From positions 10,812,449 to 10,855,948 of the forward strand of contig CM022669.1 of the NCBI GenBank assembly GCA_012295275.1: DNA of 43,500 bases. Reading direction: 5' to 3'. Source of the DNA: Chrysomallon squamiferum. Taxonomy: Eukaryota; Mollusca; Gastropoda; Neomphalida; Peltospiridae. Made by a program: the position numbers and the translations under genes. The notes below the pieces were generated by a model. The model was not told the origin of the DNA. It did not search any database and saw only the letters and a program-made list of their open reading frames with translations. Positions 1 to 17,121 of this stretch are shown here, piece after piece. Positions within the stretch are counted from its first letter, which is position 1. Each line of letters opens with the position of its first letter.

Positions 1-133
1 CGTGTTGGATACTTCATTTTCAAAAAAGACGAACGATCAGATTTATAGGATGTTGCGACCGGCCACATTTTCATAGTTTTTACACCATCGACAGTCTGAA
101 CGTCAGTAGCAGCAACAACAACAACTACAGCGG
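1..133 (-). CDS. Candidate coding exon of an unidentified gene, partial at the left edge
   Basis: On the minus strand an acceptor (ttttcttacag) at 134-144 is followed by a frame that stays open for 43 codons to the window edge, while the other two frames contain stops. The peptide starts with Ala-Val-Val-Val-Val-Val-Ala-Ala and continues with VDGVKTMKMWPVA and SSFLKMKYPTR. The base composition is richer in GC than the surroundings, as for the other real exons here. The exon enters with two bases of a split codon. I do not recognise the family; the Ala/Val-rich start and basic end would suit a small mitochondrial or secreted protein, but that is a guess. The gene lies downstream of GALT in the same orientation. 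Confidence 0.45.
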
Positions 134-280
134 CTGTAAGAAAATTTTAATTTCACTTGCCGTGAAAAATAAAAACTTTCCGTCTGAACAAAATAACGCA
201 CGTTTCTGCCCTTCAAGTCTACTTCAGAACCAATTAATTTATCACAAGTGTTTCCTAAAAAGAGAAAATGTTTTCCTTAC

Positions 281-303
281 CTGCTTATAACCGTCTACCT
301 GAG
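281..303 (-). CDS. Possible 23-nt microexon of the left-edge gene
   Basis: The minus strand shows a good acceptor (tttctttaccacag) and a near-perfect donor (CAG|GTAAGG) 23 nt apart. The only open reading gives QVDGYKQ, which resembles VDGVKTM in the exon at 1-133. If it were joined to that exon in sequence, the frame would close at once with TAG. It could therefore be a frame-breaking alternative exon or chance splice-site pairing. Support is weak. Confidence 0.2.
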
Positions 304-423
304 CTGTGGTAAAGAAAATCAAATGACTGTCGACAGCCAAACACTATTGTGAAAATAAATAAATAAAAAACAGTTTGGTTTATTTCAACTGTTCAAGTAA
401 AGATTATCAAAAAAATAAATTAC

Positions 424-481
424 CTCTCGCCTGAAAGAAATGGGATACGCCTTTGAGTACATTACTTTCAGCAATGTTTTG
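424..481 (-). CDS. Possible upstream exon of the left-edge gene
   Basis: A donor (AGAG|GTAATT) ends a minus-strand open frame reading AESNVLKGVSHFFQAR. It ends with one base of a split codon, exactly the phase that the exon at 1-133 requires, giving a continuous join at QAR-A-AVV. The upstream boundary is not clear: 481 assumes a poor acceptor, and the frame stays open to about 545. A strong-looking acceptor (catttctttcag) inside the stretch would instead leave only a 7-nt exon. Confidence 0.3.
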
Positions 482-890
482 CTTTATGTAACCTTTTTTC
501 TTCAAAATTAATATTATGTATGCGTATATGCAATAGAATTGAGAACGTTAGGCACAAAGGTTTAATAATAAAGGTAAATTTTTTTTTTTCCATATTAAAT
601 ACACGGATTAAATAAAACATTATAACGAATTCCGTGACAGAAATTTTTGTTTCTGTCAGTTTAATCATTTTTTCTTTCTTTTCTTCTTACGTTTTTTTTT
701 TGCTCTGAATCTATTCATTGTATGCATATGCATGTGTGTCTATTATATATATATATATCATTTAATATGATCGAATTCAGAAAACATGTCTAGACTGTTT
801 TGCATTTAATATTAATACCCTATTTTAATTATTATTACACTGCATTACTTTGTAAAATTAAATTTAAAAATGTTTAAATATATGAAACAT

Positions 891-1012
<122 letters not shown>

Positions 1013-1885
1013 TACGTTAACGTAATGTTTGCAAGAATCAGTTCTGATCTTATCGCTTGGATAACTTAATGTGTGTACAGAATTCAAATCGGCATTTATC
1101 TATATCGGATTTCTCAGTGAACGGTGCTTACAAACTATCGTTAAAACTTTATTAATCAGATTCTGCTGTGGTTTGGATTCTAATTCTGGCAATAAATCTA
1201 AGATTAAAAAGTTTTGTGGTATTTAACTTACTTGGATTTGTTATCTGGTAAATTTAGCACCTAATTCAATACTGCTACTACTACTTTTACTACTACTACT
1301 ATTACAACTACTACTACTTATTATTATTATTATTATAAAAATGGATATGGTGTTTATGTTTTGTATTGAATTTAATATCACTCAGATTGAAATAGTAAAT
1401 AGTAATTTTAAATAACTGAATGACGGTGTTATAAAAAACCAGTGACGACGTCTTAATTACCAAATGTATCTATTCTTTTCGTATCTAAAGATGACTGTCA
1501 ACTAAAAATACAAAAATTTCAGCTCTCACTGGTGATATTTAATCAAAAAGAATATTACTTTTTTGAAGTAAAATCTGAAAATTTACTTTTTTATTTTCCA
1601 ATTACAGATTTCTGGAATCCTGAGAATTAAGTCCATTTCTTATTATCAGTTTGATAAAATACAACACATATATTTTGTTTTTACCAGCTAAATGAGGTTT
1701 AGACCCAAGAACTAAGTCTTATTTTATTTTAAAACAATTTAAGATGTCTCATTACTGTGGTAGAAATGTAGTGAAAAAATTTAAATAAACATTAAATTTA
1801 TTTCAAAACTGTTTTATTGCACGTTTGATGTGTCCCACGATTGTTTGGTGACAGTGATTTATTACAAATGTTCATGAATCTTTTA

Positions 1886-1920
<35 letters not shown>

Positions 1921-1969
1921 ATATAAAATACAATGATAGTTTTTAGCTGATTGGCAGGTGTAAACAACA

Positions 1970-2130
1970 TATATACACATATACTTCATTTACATCATAT
2001 ACATATACATACATCTAAATAGATATGTATACACACATATACACATATATGATGTGTATGATATATATATATAACATATACACACATATGATATGTATGT
2101 CTGTGTGTATATGTGTACATGAGCATGCAT
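1970..2130. repeat. TA/CA/TG-rich low-complexity stretch
   Basis: Interleaved ATAC, ACAC, ATAT and TGTG steps produce open frames on both strands with Tyr, Thr, His, Cys and Val only. No coding signal is present. Confidence 0.8.
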
Positions 2131-2660
2131 GTGTTTGTGTCTGTGGTCAAACAAAATATTATTGTACTAGGAAATGTCAAACATTCTATGGTATTTATAA
2201 TAGTACACATGATTTTTATATTCATATAATCATTTTAATATAGAAAGGCTGCAATTTAAAATCCATAAAAAATATATTATATTACTTTTACAAAATAATG
2301 ATATATATATATTCCCCTTCTAAAAAATATAACCATTTACCAACATGATTAAAAAGGTTCATGAAACTCCAGTAACATTATCTGCAATTAACAGTTAATA
2401 TGATCTGGAATTAAATGAAACTACAGTAGAGACACCTGTTATAACATAATAAATAAATAGCAAACCAGTGCACAGCAGAACGAATGTATTACAAAATGAA
2501 ATATTTATGTGAAAACTGGGGTGTATATACCGTATCAAATGTTGACAACAAATTAGTTTTTTCTTTTAATAATGAAACACAGTAGTATCTATCACAGTGA
2601 AAGTTCACCCTCGTTTTTTTTTTTTTTTATATATATTTCTAATAAACTAAAAAAAAATAA

Positions 2661-7592
<4,932 letters not shown>

Positions 7593-8202
7593 GGTCAGAT
7601 AAATATTTGTCAAGTTCCTGTTTTTCTATACTATATTCAAAACAATAATATTTTAATCCTTAAATTATATTCATAAACTGAGACTCCAAATGTTAAATCA
7701 AAACAGTCAGAAGCATTAATTGACCGATCCACTGCATTTATAATTGTCGAAGGGCAACAAATAGACGAAAAGGTTTAGAGTCTTTGTTGTATTAAAACAT
7801 TTGTTGAAAGCCTAAGGGGAAACCGAGACTTTCTCAGCACATGCGTAATGAAAAAGCTTCCTAAGTTTCAATATGGCCGACTAAAATAGTTTAGAATGCC
7901 CGGCTTCGCAAAATGTTTTTATTGCTTTGTGTATGCTTATAAAACGTAGCACAATAGAACATTTTCAAGAATTCATAATGACGAAACACTTTATCGAATG
8001 TTAAATTGCAAACAAATAATTGATAATAGCATGTGTTAATCGCAGCGATGTGTTGTGTCAGGTTTGACACCTAAACAGTAAACTTGAACTAATCGATTAT
8101 TTAAGTCGTTATATTTCCATTCATCATTTCATATTACATTTGTTAGTTTATTTATATTGGCACTAGTTATGTATAACCACAATAAGCAACGGAATCGACA
8201 AA
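7593..8202. promoter_or_regulatory. Probable bidirectional promoter between GALT and LRRC49
   Basis: This is 610 bp between two divergent start codons. The middle (about 7740-7920) is less AT-rich and lacks simple repeats. It contains GCACATGCGTAA near 7838, similar to an NRF1 half-site, and AATATGGCCGAC near 7871, a YY1-like element of the kind found near starts of housekeeping genes. No TATA box is assigned. The motifs are read by eye and are weak evidence alone; the geometry is the main support. Confidence 0.6.
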
Positions 8203-8213
8203 ATGTCAGAGAG
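8203..8213 (+). CDS. Candidate first coding exon of LRRC49 (MSE plus two bases)
   Basis: ATGTCAGAGAG is followed by the donor GTACGTG, close to the divergent GALT start. It leaves phase 2. It does not join in frame to the candidate exons at 12155 or 13513. It does join to 17090-17121 as MSES-MAVRMEKRMN, and then onward to 17911 or 26092 without a stop. Confidence 0.35.
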
Positions 8214-9437
8214 GTACGTGATACATATATTTTTTAAATGTTTTAATTTTAATTTTATTTTAAAATTTTAAAAATTCGTTTTAAAATTTGTTTATTTTAT
8301 ATTAATCCAGAAAGATTGTTGTTGTTAATAGTTATATTAAAAGTTTAAGATTATATGCTGTAGAAGCTTTTACATATTAACTTGAAACATTCAAGGTATT
8401 TATGGTTTAAATTAAATTGTTAGGTAACAATGATATTTTTAATAATTATATATATAAATTGCTGTAATTAGTACAACAACATCAGATTGGCTTACACTTA
8501 TAAGAAACATATATAATACAATTACAAATGTGCAAAATCAGGAACTTGGTATTATAAAATATGGACACATAAATAATTCTTACCCTTTCACCTGCATATT
8601 AACATATAATTATAAACCTATATTATTATGTAAAATATGTAAACTAAATGCACAGAGACACATGCATACAGAAACAGATAGAGCAAACATTTCAGACTTG
8701 TAATATCTTGCACAAGTTTGGGTAAAAGGTACCTATAATTGGTAAAAATGCTAATATTTAAATTTTCATTAAAAAAACCCCACAAAAATATGTAAACCAT
8801 CCAATATATGGTGTATACATATATGTGTGTATGTGTGTATATATATATATATATATATCTTTTGCTTTTTTGAGGAAAAAACAAATTTAGATTAAAGTCT
8901 TGCAATTTTGAAACAGTAGTTGCCTTGTTAGATCATAGACACATAAGCAAACTTCTGTCTTTAATTTGCATTGAAATATTAATTTTCATTTAGGGCTGAT
9001 CTTGTCACAGTGTGGTATGTAGATTTCATCCTGCATGAATCTTCATCTTTTGTTTCATATCAAGCACATTTTGATATAAAACTGAATGTGGTCGTTTACT
9101 GTTGCACAAAGAATATCATATTAAATATTCTTGTATATATATAATTCAGTCATATTATAATGATGAGCCATCTTTGTCTTAAATAATTTCCTTGTTCTAA
9201 ACTAATTTATAACATTCCTTGTTATATGCTTCTTAATAACCATCATTCTACATAAATTCATATTCTAACAAGATCTGTTGTAAACATATTTATTTTGTCA
9301 TCATTTGCTTTATGTATAACTAATAATAACATTAAATATGTCAATATTTCTCTGATTTTTATGTACAACAACAACAATCTATTTTATTTTTCTAGCTTTG
9401 AAATGTCCATTAACACTATCAAATATTTAATGTGGTT

Positions 9438-9469
<32 letters not shown>

Positions 9470-9881
9470 TTTCAATAGTTTTTTGATAAACCTATATAAA
9501 AACAACATTTTTCATTTTATTTGCTAATAAGAGAAACAGAACAAAACAAACAATAACTTTCCAAAAGTGTTTCTGTTAATTTTAAAGCATTCATGGCATA
9601 ATTTAGAGGAGCACTAATTAAAGCATAAGAAGATATATAAATAAGGTTCTTTTAGCATAATAAGTATTAATCTTTAAAGATTTATGTCTATTTTCAAATT
9701 ATAACTGTAAACCCTTCATCAAAACATTTTAGTGCACCTGTTTTAAACACCAAACAGCTTTCCAGTGTAATGAATATTTATGAATATTCTATATTGTCAA
9801 GTGGAAATTAAAGATATTCACGTTTGTGATTATTTACATTTGTAGAGACACAGCACCTGCATGAGAATTTGGGTCTACACT

Positions 9882-9937
<56 letters not shown>

Positions 9938-9996
9938 GATGTTATTCTTCTTAATTTTATTATTGCCATTATTATTGTTATTATTTTTATTATTGC

Positions 9997-10051
<55 letters not shown>

Positions 10052-10068
10052 TTTATTATTGTTATTAT
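9882..10068. repeat. (ATT)n microsatellite
   Basis: ATT repeats occur with a few substitutions (GATGTTATTCTTC, GCC, GTT). Long Leu or Ile frames across it are artefacts. Confidence 0.95.
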
Positions 10069-11577
10069 TAATTAATTAGTTAATTTAATTATTTGTTGCA
10101 GTGTACATATATCAGAACTGTTGTTTGTTGTTTTGTGTTTAAAGTTTTAACTGAATTAATTTGACAGTAAATGTGTAAAAAAAATAAACACCCCAAAAAC
10201 AAAGAAAAAACAAGTTATTTCTTTTCTTCAAATAAGTAGTGAATTTGAACAACATTTTCAAATGGAATTTCATAATGCGGTTCAAAATTATTATATTTCA
10301 AAGAAATATTTACTTATTATGAATCATAAAATTTAATTTAACAGTGTTTTGGCAATGTTAAAATTAAAGTAAATGAACAAAATTTAAATTAACTTTATTC
10401 TATCAGTTGTTTTATGTTTTACAAATGAAAATATTCTTTATTTTTTATATATATGTTATTAAACAAGAACTTACCAGATATTTATATGTCATGTATAACT
10501 TCATACATGTATATATACAGTTAATATGTTAGTACATCTATGTTTATATGAATGTAGATATAGGTACAAAAAATGTGTTTGTTTGTGTGTATAAAATAAG
10601 AAAATCAAAATCAGCCAGTGTTATATTTTGAATTGTTAATGTCTCTGTTGTTATTTTATTATACATGGTTTGTTTCACTCACTCTTCATAACAACAAGCA
10701 GGTGTATATTTATTTACTGATGTTGAATTTAATAATTTATGGTAAATTTGAGTTCCAGTTGTAATTTCAAATAAAATGTTTGCTGAATTGAAATGGAAAC
10801 AGAGAACATTTATTTCGATCACTTTCTGTTAATTATCATATATTTTAATTAAAGAAGTATGTTGCATATACAAAATACTACAAGTTGATATATTTTAATT
10901 TTAATTATGAGTTAATATTCATTCACAGTATTTGTACCCACACTGAAAAAAAAAAAAAAAAAAAAAATTTATTTCTACCAGTTATTATAACCTTAAATAA
11001 TTTATTACATTATGATTTAGAGAGTAATTCTAAATTAAGAATGATGGTTCATTTGGTTTCCTTAATACAATTTTTTTTTTTTTTGTATAGAAAATGTTTT
11101 ATAATTAGCAGGCACAGTTAATGCAGAACTTTTACAGAAAATGTGTTAATACTAATGGGCACAGTTAATTCAGAATTTTACAAAAGAAAATGTTTCAGTA
11201 TTGATGGGTTAATATAGGATTTGTACAGAAAATGTTGTTTTAGCATGCTGGAGTACAGCTAATGCAGAACAGCTGGTGCTAAGTAATTTGTTTGACTACA
11301 TAATATAATAATTACATTGTTTTAACACATAGACTAGATTACTAGCTTTGTTAGACAGCTGTCAGAAATAATCAAATCATTTCTTCACTTATTGTAAAAT
11401 AAGTTATGACATTATGATAGTTAAAATGTCAAGTATTTTTGTATAATTGCCATGTGCAGATTATTCCTAACTACAAAACACTGCTGGCTTCCAAAAATTT
11501 GGAACTTCACACCTGTTATTTATTTACTTTATTGTTAACAAATGTTTGTAAGTAATGTGGAGTTGTGACATGAGCAG

Positions 11578-11579
<2 letters not shown>

Positions 11580-11614
<35 letters not shown>

Positions 11615-12075
11615 TGTTATTGTTTTTGTTGTTTTTATTAGTATAATAATACTACTGCTACTTCTACTACTATTACTATTATTATTTTTGTTATTAAGGG
11701 TAGTGTTATTGTTCTTCTTATTAGTAGTAGTAGTAATAGTTATTGTAGTCCTATTATTATTTATATTATTATTATCATTATTATTATTATTATTACTGTT
11801 ATTGTTTTTTGGCTTTTGGGTTTTTTTAATTATTATAATGATACTACTGCTACTTCTACTACTATTACTATTATTATTTTTGTTATTAATAACTAAGGGT
11901 AGTACTAGTAGTAATAGTTATTGTAGTCTTATTATTATTTCTATTATTATTATAATTATCATTATCATTATTATTATTATCATCATTATTATTGTTATTA
12001 TTACTGTTAGTATTATTTTATTATTGCTATTATTATTGTTTGTTTGTTTGTTTATTTATTTATTTATTTATTGCA
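11580..12075. repeat. Composite ATT/GTA/TTTG/TTTA microsatellite with an internal duplication
   Basis: The segment ATAATACTACTGCTACTTCTACTACTATTACTATTATTATTTTTGTTATTAA (about 11643-11695) recurs nearly unchanged at about 11835-11890, each time followed by AAGGGTAGT, so a unit of about 190 bp is duplicated. The right end is (ATT)n and then (TTTA)n. Confidence 0.88.
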
Positions 12076-12154
12076 GTGTACATATTATAGTGCTGCCATT
12101 TATTATTACATTCCAGTTTAGCTTTATCAACTAAATTATTCATTATGCTTGCAG

Positions 12155-12247
12155 ACGGCTTCTATTTGTCACATAGCAACATCAACTCTTTCCTTACAAG
12201 TTGACCCTACTAGTTTTTCTTGTACTAACACAAGGGAGAAGCCTCTT
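12155..12247 (+). CDS. Candidate upstream exon of LRRC49 (93 nt)
   Basis: Acceptor attatgcttgcag and a perfect donor CTT|GTAAGT enclose 31 open codons (TASICHIATSTLSLQVDPTS and on to REKPL). It enters and leaves in phase 0, the phase needed by the exon at 13513. It has no ATG. It lies between complementary ATT and AAT tracts. It could be an alternative exon or chance splice-site pairing; no homology supports it. Confidence 0.3.
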
Positions 12248-12439
12248 GTAAGTAAATTTGACATAACATTTGCACTGACTCAGAATTACCTTTAATATTC
12301 TGCCTGATTTATATGACATTTTTAAAATGATTTTGTTTCTAGAGATGTGGTCACATTAAGATGCTTCACTGATTAGTTTTTTTTGTTGTCTCTGCCAAAG
12401 GGAGGTAATAGGGTAGGGCAAGATGTAGAACAAAAAAGA

Positions 12440-12536
<97 letters not shown>

Positions 12537-12655
12537 TTAATAATAATTATAATAATAATGATAATAATGTTAATAATAACAATAACAATAACTAATAGTG
12601 ATAATAATGATATTAATAACAATAACAACAACACAACAACAACAACAATAATAAT
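12440..12655. repeat. (AAT)n microsatellite with AAC/GAT/GTT variants
   Basis: Nearly pure (AAT)n from about 12440 to 12534, then degenerate AAT/AAC/CAA repeats to 12655. It is the reverse complement of the ATT tract at 11940-12030. Confidence 0.95.
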
Positions 12656-13512
12656 ATTATTATCAGTATGCTCTGAATTTTGAATTTTTGTTTAATGTTT
12701 AGGTCAAACCTGAAAATTTAACACAGTGGAAATCTAACTGTTTATGTTAGTTATTATTAGAATGAAATTGTGAATGTCAAATTTAATTCTTGTTTTTTTT
12801 TATCTTAATCTGTACACGTAAATCAAGTTGGTTTGATTTATAACACAATTTTAAGTGATCAAAGTTCCTATTTGTTAATTTTAAAATATACTAACTTAGC
12901 ATTATCATCGCTTAACAGTTATTACAGTTTTTGATAAATAAAAGCTGCTAATCATAACATAAGTCATACCTGCTATCTTATTACTAGTATGATATTTATT
13001 AAAATTTTCCTGACATATCATTAAAACTGTTAGTCTTGCTTTTTAATCAAGGATTTTAACAAAAGATATTAAATTATGTTTTGTTTTATGAGACCATTAA
13101 AAATTAGGTTATAATTAATATTTCTATATTGTGATTAAGTAATAACAAACATATTAACATATTATTACATGTTTAAATAATAACAAACATATTAATATTA
13201 TTACATGTTTAAGTAATAACAAACATATTAACATATTATTACATGTTTAAGTAATAACAAACATATTAACATATTATTACATGTTTAAGTAATAACAAAC
13301 ATATTAACATATTTCTGTATGGTGTTAGTATGAAACAGTTGAAATCATGCACATTCTGTTTTCATCTTATGGTATCACATAGCATTAATTTCTAATTAAT
13401 TTTATGTTGATATAAAATAACATGTAACGTGATGTTTATTTAAATACTCTTTTGAAATGAAATGTTATAATGCATTCGAGGTTTGCATTAAATTGTAAAA
13501 ATTCTGTTACAG
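12656..13512 (+). other. AT-rich intron sequence, no gene seen
   Basis: Nothing recognisable apart from the 38-bp array at 13139-13317, listed separately. Confidence 0.5.
13139..13317. repeat. 38-bp tandem array
   Basis: About 4.6 copies of GTAATAACAAACATATTAAC + ATATTATTACATGTTTAA. One copy has lost 4 nt (ATTAATATT). The units are almost identical, so the expansion is recent. Confidence 0.93.
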
Positions 13513-13627
13513 CCACTGTCATCCACTGTGAATGACAACAACACTGCAGTTTTTAGACAGACACATTCCACAGAAAACATGAGACGTTTCAATCAGCAGC
13601 ACGACTTCAACATCAACAACCTCGCAG
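13513..13627 (+). CDS. Candidate N-terminal exon of LRRC49 (115 nt)
   Basis: Acceptor aattctgttacag; donor GCAG|GTTTGT. One frame is open across the exon: PLSSTVNDNNTAVFRQTHST, then ENMRRFNQQHDFNINNLA plus one base. It leaves phase 1, which fits the exon at 26092 (giving LA-E-KVPIHY) or the 15-nt microexon. An in-frame ATG at 13579-13581 could start translation. Its base composition is exon-like. It is the best-supported of the upstream candidates together with 17090-17121, but it cannot be in the same reading frame as the ATG at 8203 without a further exon. Confidence 0.5.
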
Positions 13628-14993
13628 GTTTGTAATGACATCATTATTTTATTCGACATCAGCACGTTTTTTGTGAATGCATCTGACATTCGGACCATTG
13701 TCATTACAAACACTTCAAGTCTGAATGTACTTATTTGCAGGCTGAAATCATTGTTTAAAAGTTGGAATTTCTAAATAATAATTTATTTGCATGGGCAACC
13801 ATTCCCCACTAAAAAAACAAAAAATAAAAAAAAAAAATAAAGAAAAAGAACCACCAAAGAACAAGACTAAACAAAAATCCTTATAAATTAATATACAATA
13901 AACAAAACAAACATTTGAAAAAAATTATCAAACTCGTTCACACTATGTGGTCTTCCACTGTAATAGTTACTGAAGTGATAGCCTCCCCTTAGCTGTGAAA
14001 AATAACATGAATTACGTAAAAATGTAAAATAAGATACGGTATGGAAAATACTAAAGCAATAATTCATTTTACTGGCATGTTTTTCTTTGTTTCTTTTTAG
14101 TTGTGTCTGTTTTGTTTTCTTCAGTCTTAGAAAGTGAAACATGAATAATGAATGCACTTTTAATCTTTTTTACTAGAAAAACACACAACTCATAAATAAA
14201 AATAAAAAAGTAGTTGAAGGAAAAGACATATTGTTTTACATGGGAAGTTTGTGCTTGTGTGATTTCTGTATTTTGAATACATATTTTTAAAAATGTGTTA
14301 TGTATACATTTGTTGTTATATGGGAGCTGTACAAATTATTTATGTAAAAAATTTCTTTCTGCTGAATCATAAGACTGTTCCACTGAATGACACACGTTTT
14401 TTCTTTTTTTTTTTTCATTTTATCACATTTAGAAAAAATAAAAATAAAAATGTATACTCATAGGACCTTAAAACATTTCTTACAAAATACACTTTAATTT
14501 CATTCACATTTTGCTTATACTTATCTGTAAGGATCTGTAATGACAGTGTTTGAAAGTACCAGTAATAGTTTAGTTACATACATACAATTATTTTGTTGTT
14601 TCCCTAATCAGTGCAAAAGCATTATTTGTATAGATTGTTTGAGCCTTTGGATCCTGAACTCCAACACAAATATTAGCCCATACCCTGAGCTGTCCAAGCA
14701 AAATGTCAGAAATTAGCAATATATATTTTTGGTCTCTACAAGCTTATTCATTGAATGTTTACTGAACATGAATTTTTAATAAATACAGCACATAAATAAC
14801 ACATGATAGCAAAAATATTAACTGCTTGCGTTCAAAGGCTTAATTCAGAACAAATACAAAAGTGTCATACTGAGCAATATAATAATTACATCAACACATA
14901 CATTTATTACATAGAGCATAGATGAAATCATTACCTGAGTTTGGAAATGTATGCATTTTACTGTAAAGTTTAAATAAATTCATACATGTCTTT

Positions 14994-14995
<2 letters not shown>

Positions 14996-15044
<49 letters not shown>
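14996..15044. repeat. (TA)n tract
   Basis: Uninterrupted alternating TA of about 49 nt, self-complementary and able to extrude as a cruciform. Confidence 0.95.
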
Positions 15045-15047
<3 letters not shown>

Positions 15048-15639
15048 GCTATATGTATATTATAAACCCCAAAGTTAAGGCTAACATATCATCACAATGT
15101 TTTTAATTGCAAAGAAATGGCCTTGAATGCTGGTTTTTAGAAAATCACTTGATATTCTAATTATAAAAGTATTAATATGGATTAAATTATAATACTTCAG
15201 ATTAGTTAATGCAACATCTAGTGTGAGATTAGGATTCAATTAAAAGTATTTTTATGTGTTTAACTATTTATAATTTTGTATAATGTAACTTTCATGAGTC
15301 ACATTTATTTTTTTTATTTTTCTGTGTGTGAAAAAAACCTATTCTGTTGTATATGCATTTATTTGCACAGGTAAGTAAATTTGATATCCAGTTAAAAAGA
15401 ATGAAGCAAATTGTTTGTTTTTTTCAAATTCAAAAATGTAAATGAAATTTTGTTTATAAATCTTAGCATGCACATTAAAAACTCAAAATCACAAGCATTG
15501 TGTTATAGACAGAAAAGAAAAAGAAATGAAACTTACTGCTTCTTCGGATCACAGTCTGTAATTCTTCGAGGTGGGTTAGTTCAGTGTGTTTGTATATTTA
15601 CTAATTCTGTGCCACCTGAACTTGTAAATGAGTTGTAAA

Positions 15640-16500
15640 CAGTTTGAACAAACACCCCATTATCACTGTGTGTGATATATGTGAAGTGTACTCTGTGAAC
15701 AGTTAAAAGTGATCATTTATATGCAGCATTTTGCTCCAAGTGTTATGCAGAATGTTTTATCATTCCATGCTGTGGCATATTTAGAAGATAATTCACAAGA
15801 CTGTGCAGTGGTTGCTAACATACAGTGCTTTACTTTGAGTGTGTTTAATTATACCACATTGTGATAACAGCATTATGTAACATAATTTTCCAAGACTTTA
15901 TAATGGGTGCTAATATTCAGTGATTTAGTCAATTGCAGTTTGATGTGTTTTATTGTATCAGATTGTGATAATATTGCTATGAAGTATGATTCACCCATTT
16001 AAAGCATGTCATTGTGTTCTGTCATATCACTTTGTGACAGTGTTATTAAAAAATATTCTTGAACCCTTCTATGACTGTTTCTTACAAACGTCAGTCCAAT
16101 CATTGTATTGCTGTGTGTTTTGTTATCTCTGTTTGTGACACTGCTATTTGAAAGAATTCACCAAAACTTTGTACTGGTAATGGATTTTAAACTCAGATCC
16201 TGTTGGTGTGTTTTATTATTTTAGTTAGTGACTGTAGCATTAAGAACAATTCCCCAAGACTAACAAATTGCTGTTCAGTCATTCTAATGTGGTGGATTTC
16301 ATACATGTATATACATTTTTTTTAATGATTATATCTGTTTGTGACAGAGTTATTATAAAAAATAATTCCCTAGACTTTTTAGTGGTTTCTTCAAAGTGTT
16401 TTATCTTACAGTCTGTGACAGCACTGTCATGAAAAACAGTTATAATAATCACTTAAAGTTCAGCCAGTCAAACACTGTGTGCTTTATTTCTAACAGATTT
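15640..16500 (+). repeat. Degenerate tandem array, unit about 70-110 bp
   Basis: The motif TTGTGA(C/T)A-x-x-GTTATTA with a following AATTCxCCAAGACTTTxTA, and a preceding TGTGTTTTATTxTATCA, recurs near 15859, 15964, 16031, 16131, 16228, 16339 and 16412. Units differ by many substitutions and indels, so the array is old. Confidence 0.65.
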
Positions 16501-17021
16501 TCCTTCTGTTAATTTACTTAATGTGAATTATACATGCACCCAGTGTATAAACCCTTTACCGTACTGGATTAATAATACATTTCTCCATACTCGAGTTGCA
16601 CACCACAATCAAATGTAGCCTGTATGAAACACCTTTCTGATTTTGATCAATATCTTTTTAATTGTCAATATCTGTTCTTCATTCAGAGTAACGTCAGTCA
16701 CAAATTGAGACACTTATTAACTGTGCATTTAATCTATCGCACGAAGAAAAAACATTCACAAAAAATGGAAGAAGAAAAAAAAAAAAGTCAATCATGTGTT
16801 TCAGTAATCTTTTGTAGACCATGACTGTGATATTGTTTATTCATGCAAAAACAATCAGTGCATTTTGTGTGTGTGCTTTTTAATTTTTCTCTTGTACCAC
16901 CTGATTACTGCATGCATCTGGCTAGCTGTTCATTGAGGTAAAAAGCTTATGGATACAAATTTCTAACTGGGATTAATTACCAGAAAGTTGTGACCACAAG
17001 TACATGTGTAAGTAGGTGTAG

Positions 17022-17121
17022 GTTTGCACGACTGCCAAAATGAATTGGCAGAAAGCTGCATCTTTGGAACGTGCTTCGCTTATTACCAGTATGGCTGTAC
17101 GGATGGAAAAGCGGATGAATG
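17022..17121 (+). CDS. Candidate alternative first exon of LRRC49; short form 17090-17121
   Basis: The segment ends at a perfect donor AATG|GTAAGT. From the ATG at 17040 the frame reads MNWQKAASLERASLITSMAV then RMEKRMN plus one base, with an in-frame stop just upstream at 17019-17021, as for a first coding exon. An internal acceptor (cgcttattaccag) gives a 32-nt exon 17090-17121 that joins the exon at 8203 in phase. Either form leaves phase 1 and fits 17911 or 26092. Joined from 13513 it would be open in another frame but end in the wrong phase for 26092. Confidence 0.4.

Larger units (their letters stand above)
8214..12154 (+). other. Repeat-rich intron/5' region of LRRC49
   Basis: No convincing coding exon is seen. 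It contains (TA)n near 8839-8859, (ATTT)n near 9438-9470, (ATT)n at 9882-10068, poly-A near 10945-10968, three loosely repeated AATGCAGAAxxTTxTACAGAAAATG segments at about 11120-11280, and a large ATT/GTA/TTTA composite at 11580-12075. A 20-nt segment at 8991-9011 is flanked by AG and GTATGT but fits no adjoining phase. Confidence 0.6.
13628..17021 (+). other. Long intron segment, AT-rich with degenerate repeats
   Basis: No coding exon is seen. It contains an A-rich stretch at 13812-13860, (TA)n at about 14996-15044, and a degenerate tandem array at 15640-16500 (listed separately). Confidence 0.5.

Noticed and set aside
8991-9013. Short segment between TTTAG and GTATGT as an LRRC49 exon
   Set aside because: It stays open after 8203-8213, but leaves a phase that no downstream candidate exon accepts.
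9861-12595. Poly-Leu, poly-Ile and poly-Asn frames over ATT/AAT runs
   Set aside because: Pure microsatellite translation. The same applies to similar frames at 5371, 24608, 29851, 31595, 37588, 37830 and 40215.
13519-13713. Minus-strand 64-codon frame
   Set aside because: Antisense shadow of the candidate LRRC49 exon at 13513-13627, with no splice or homology support.
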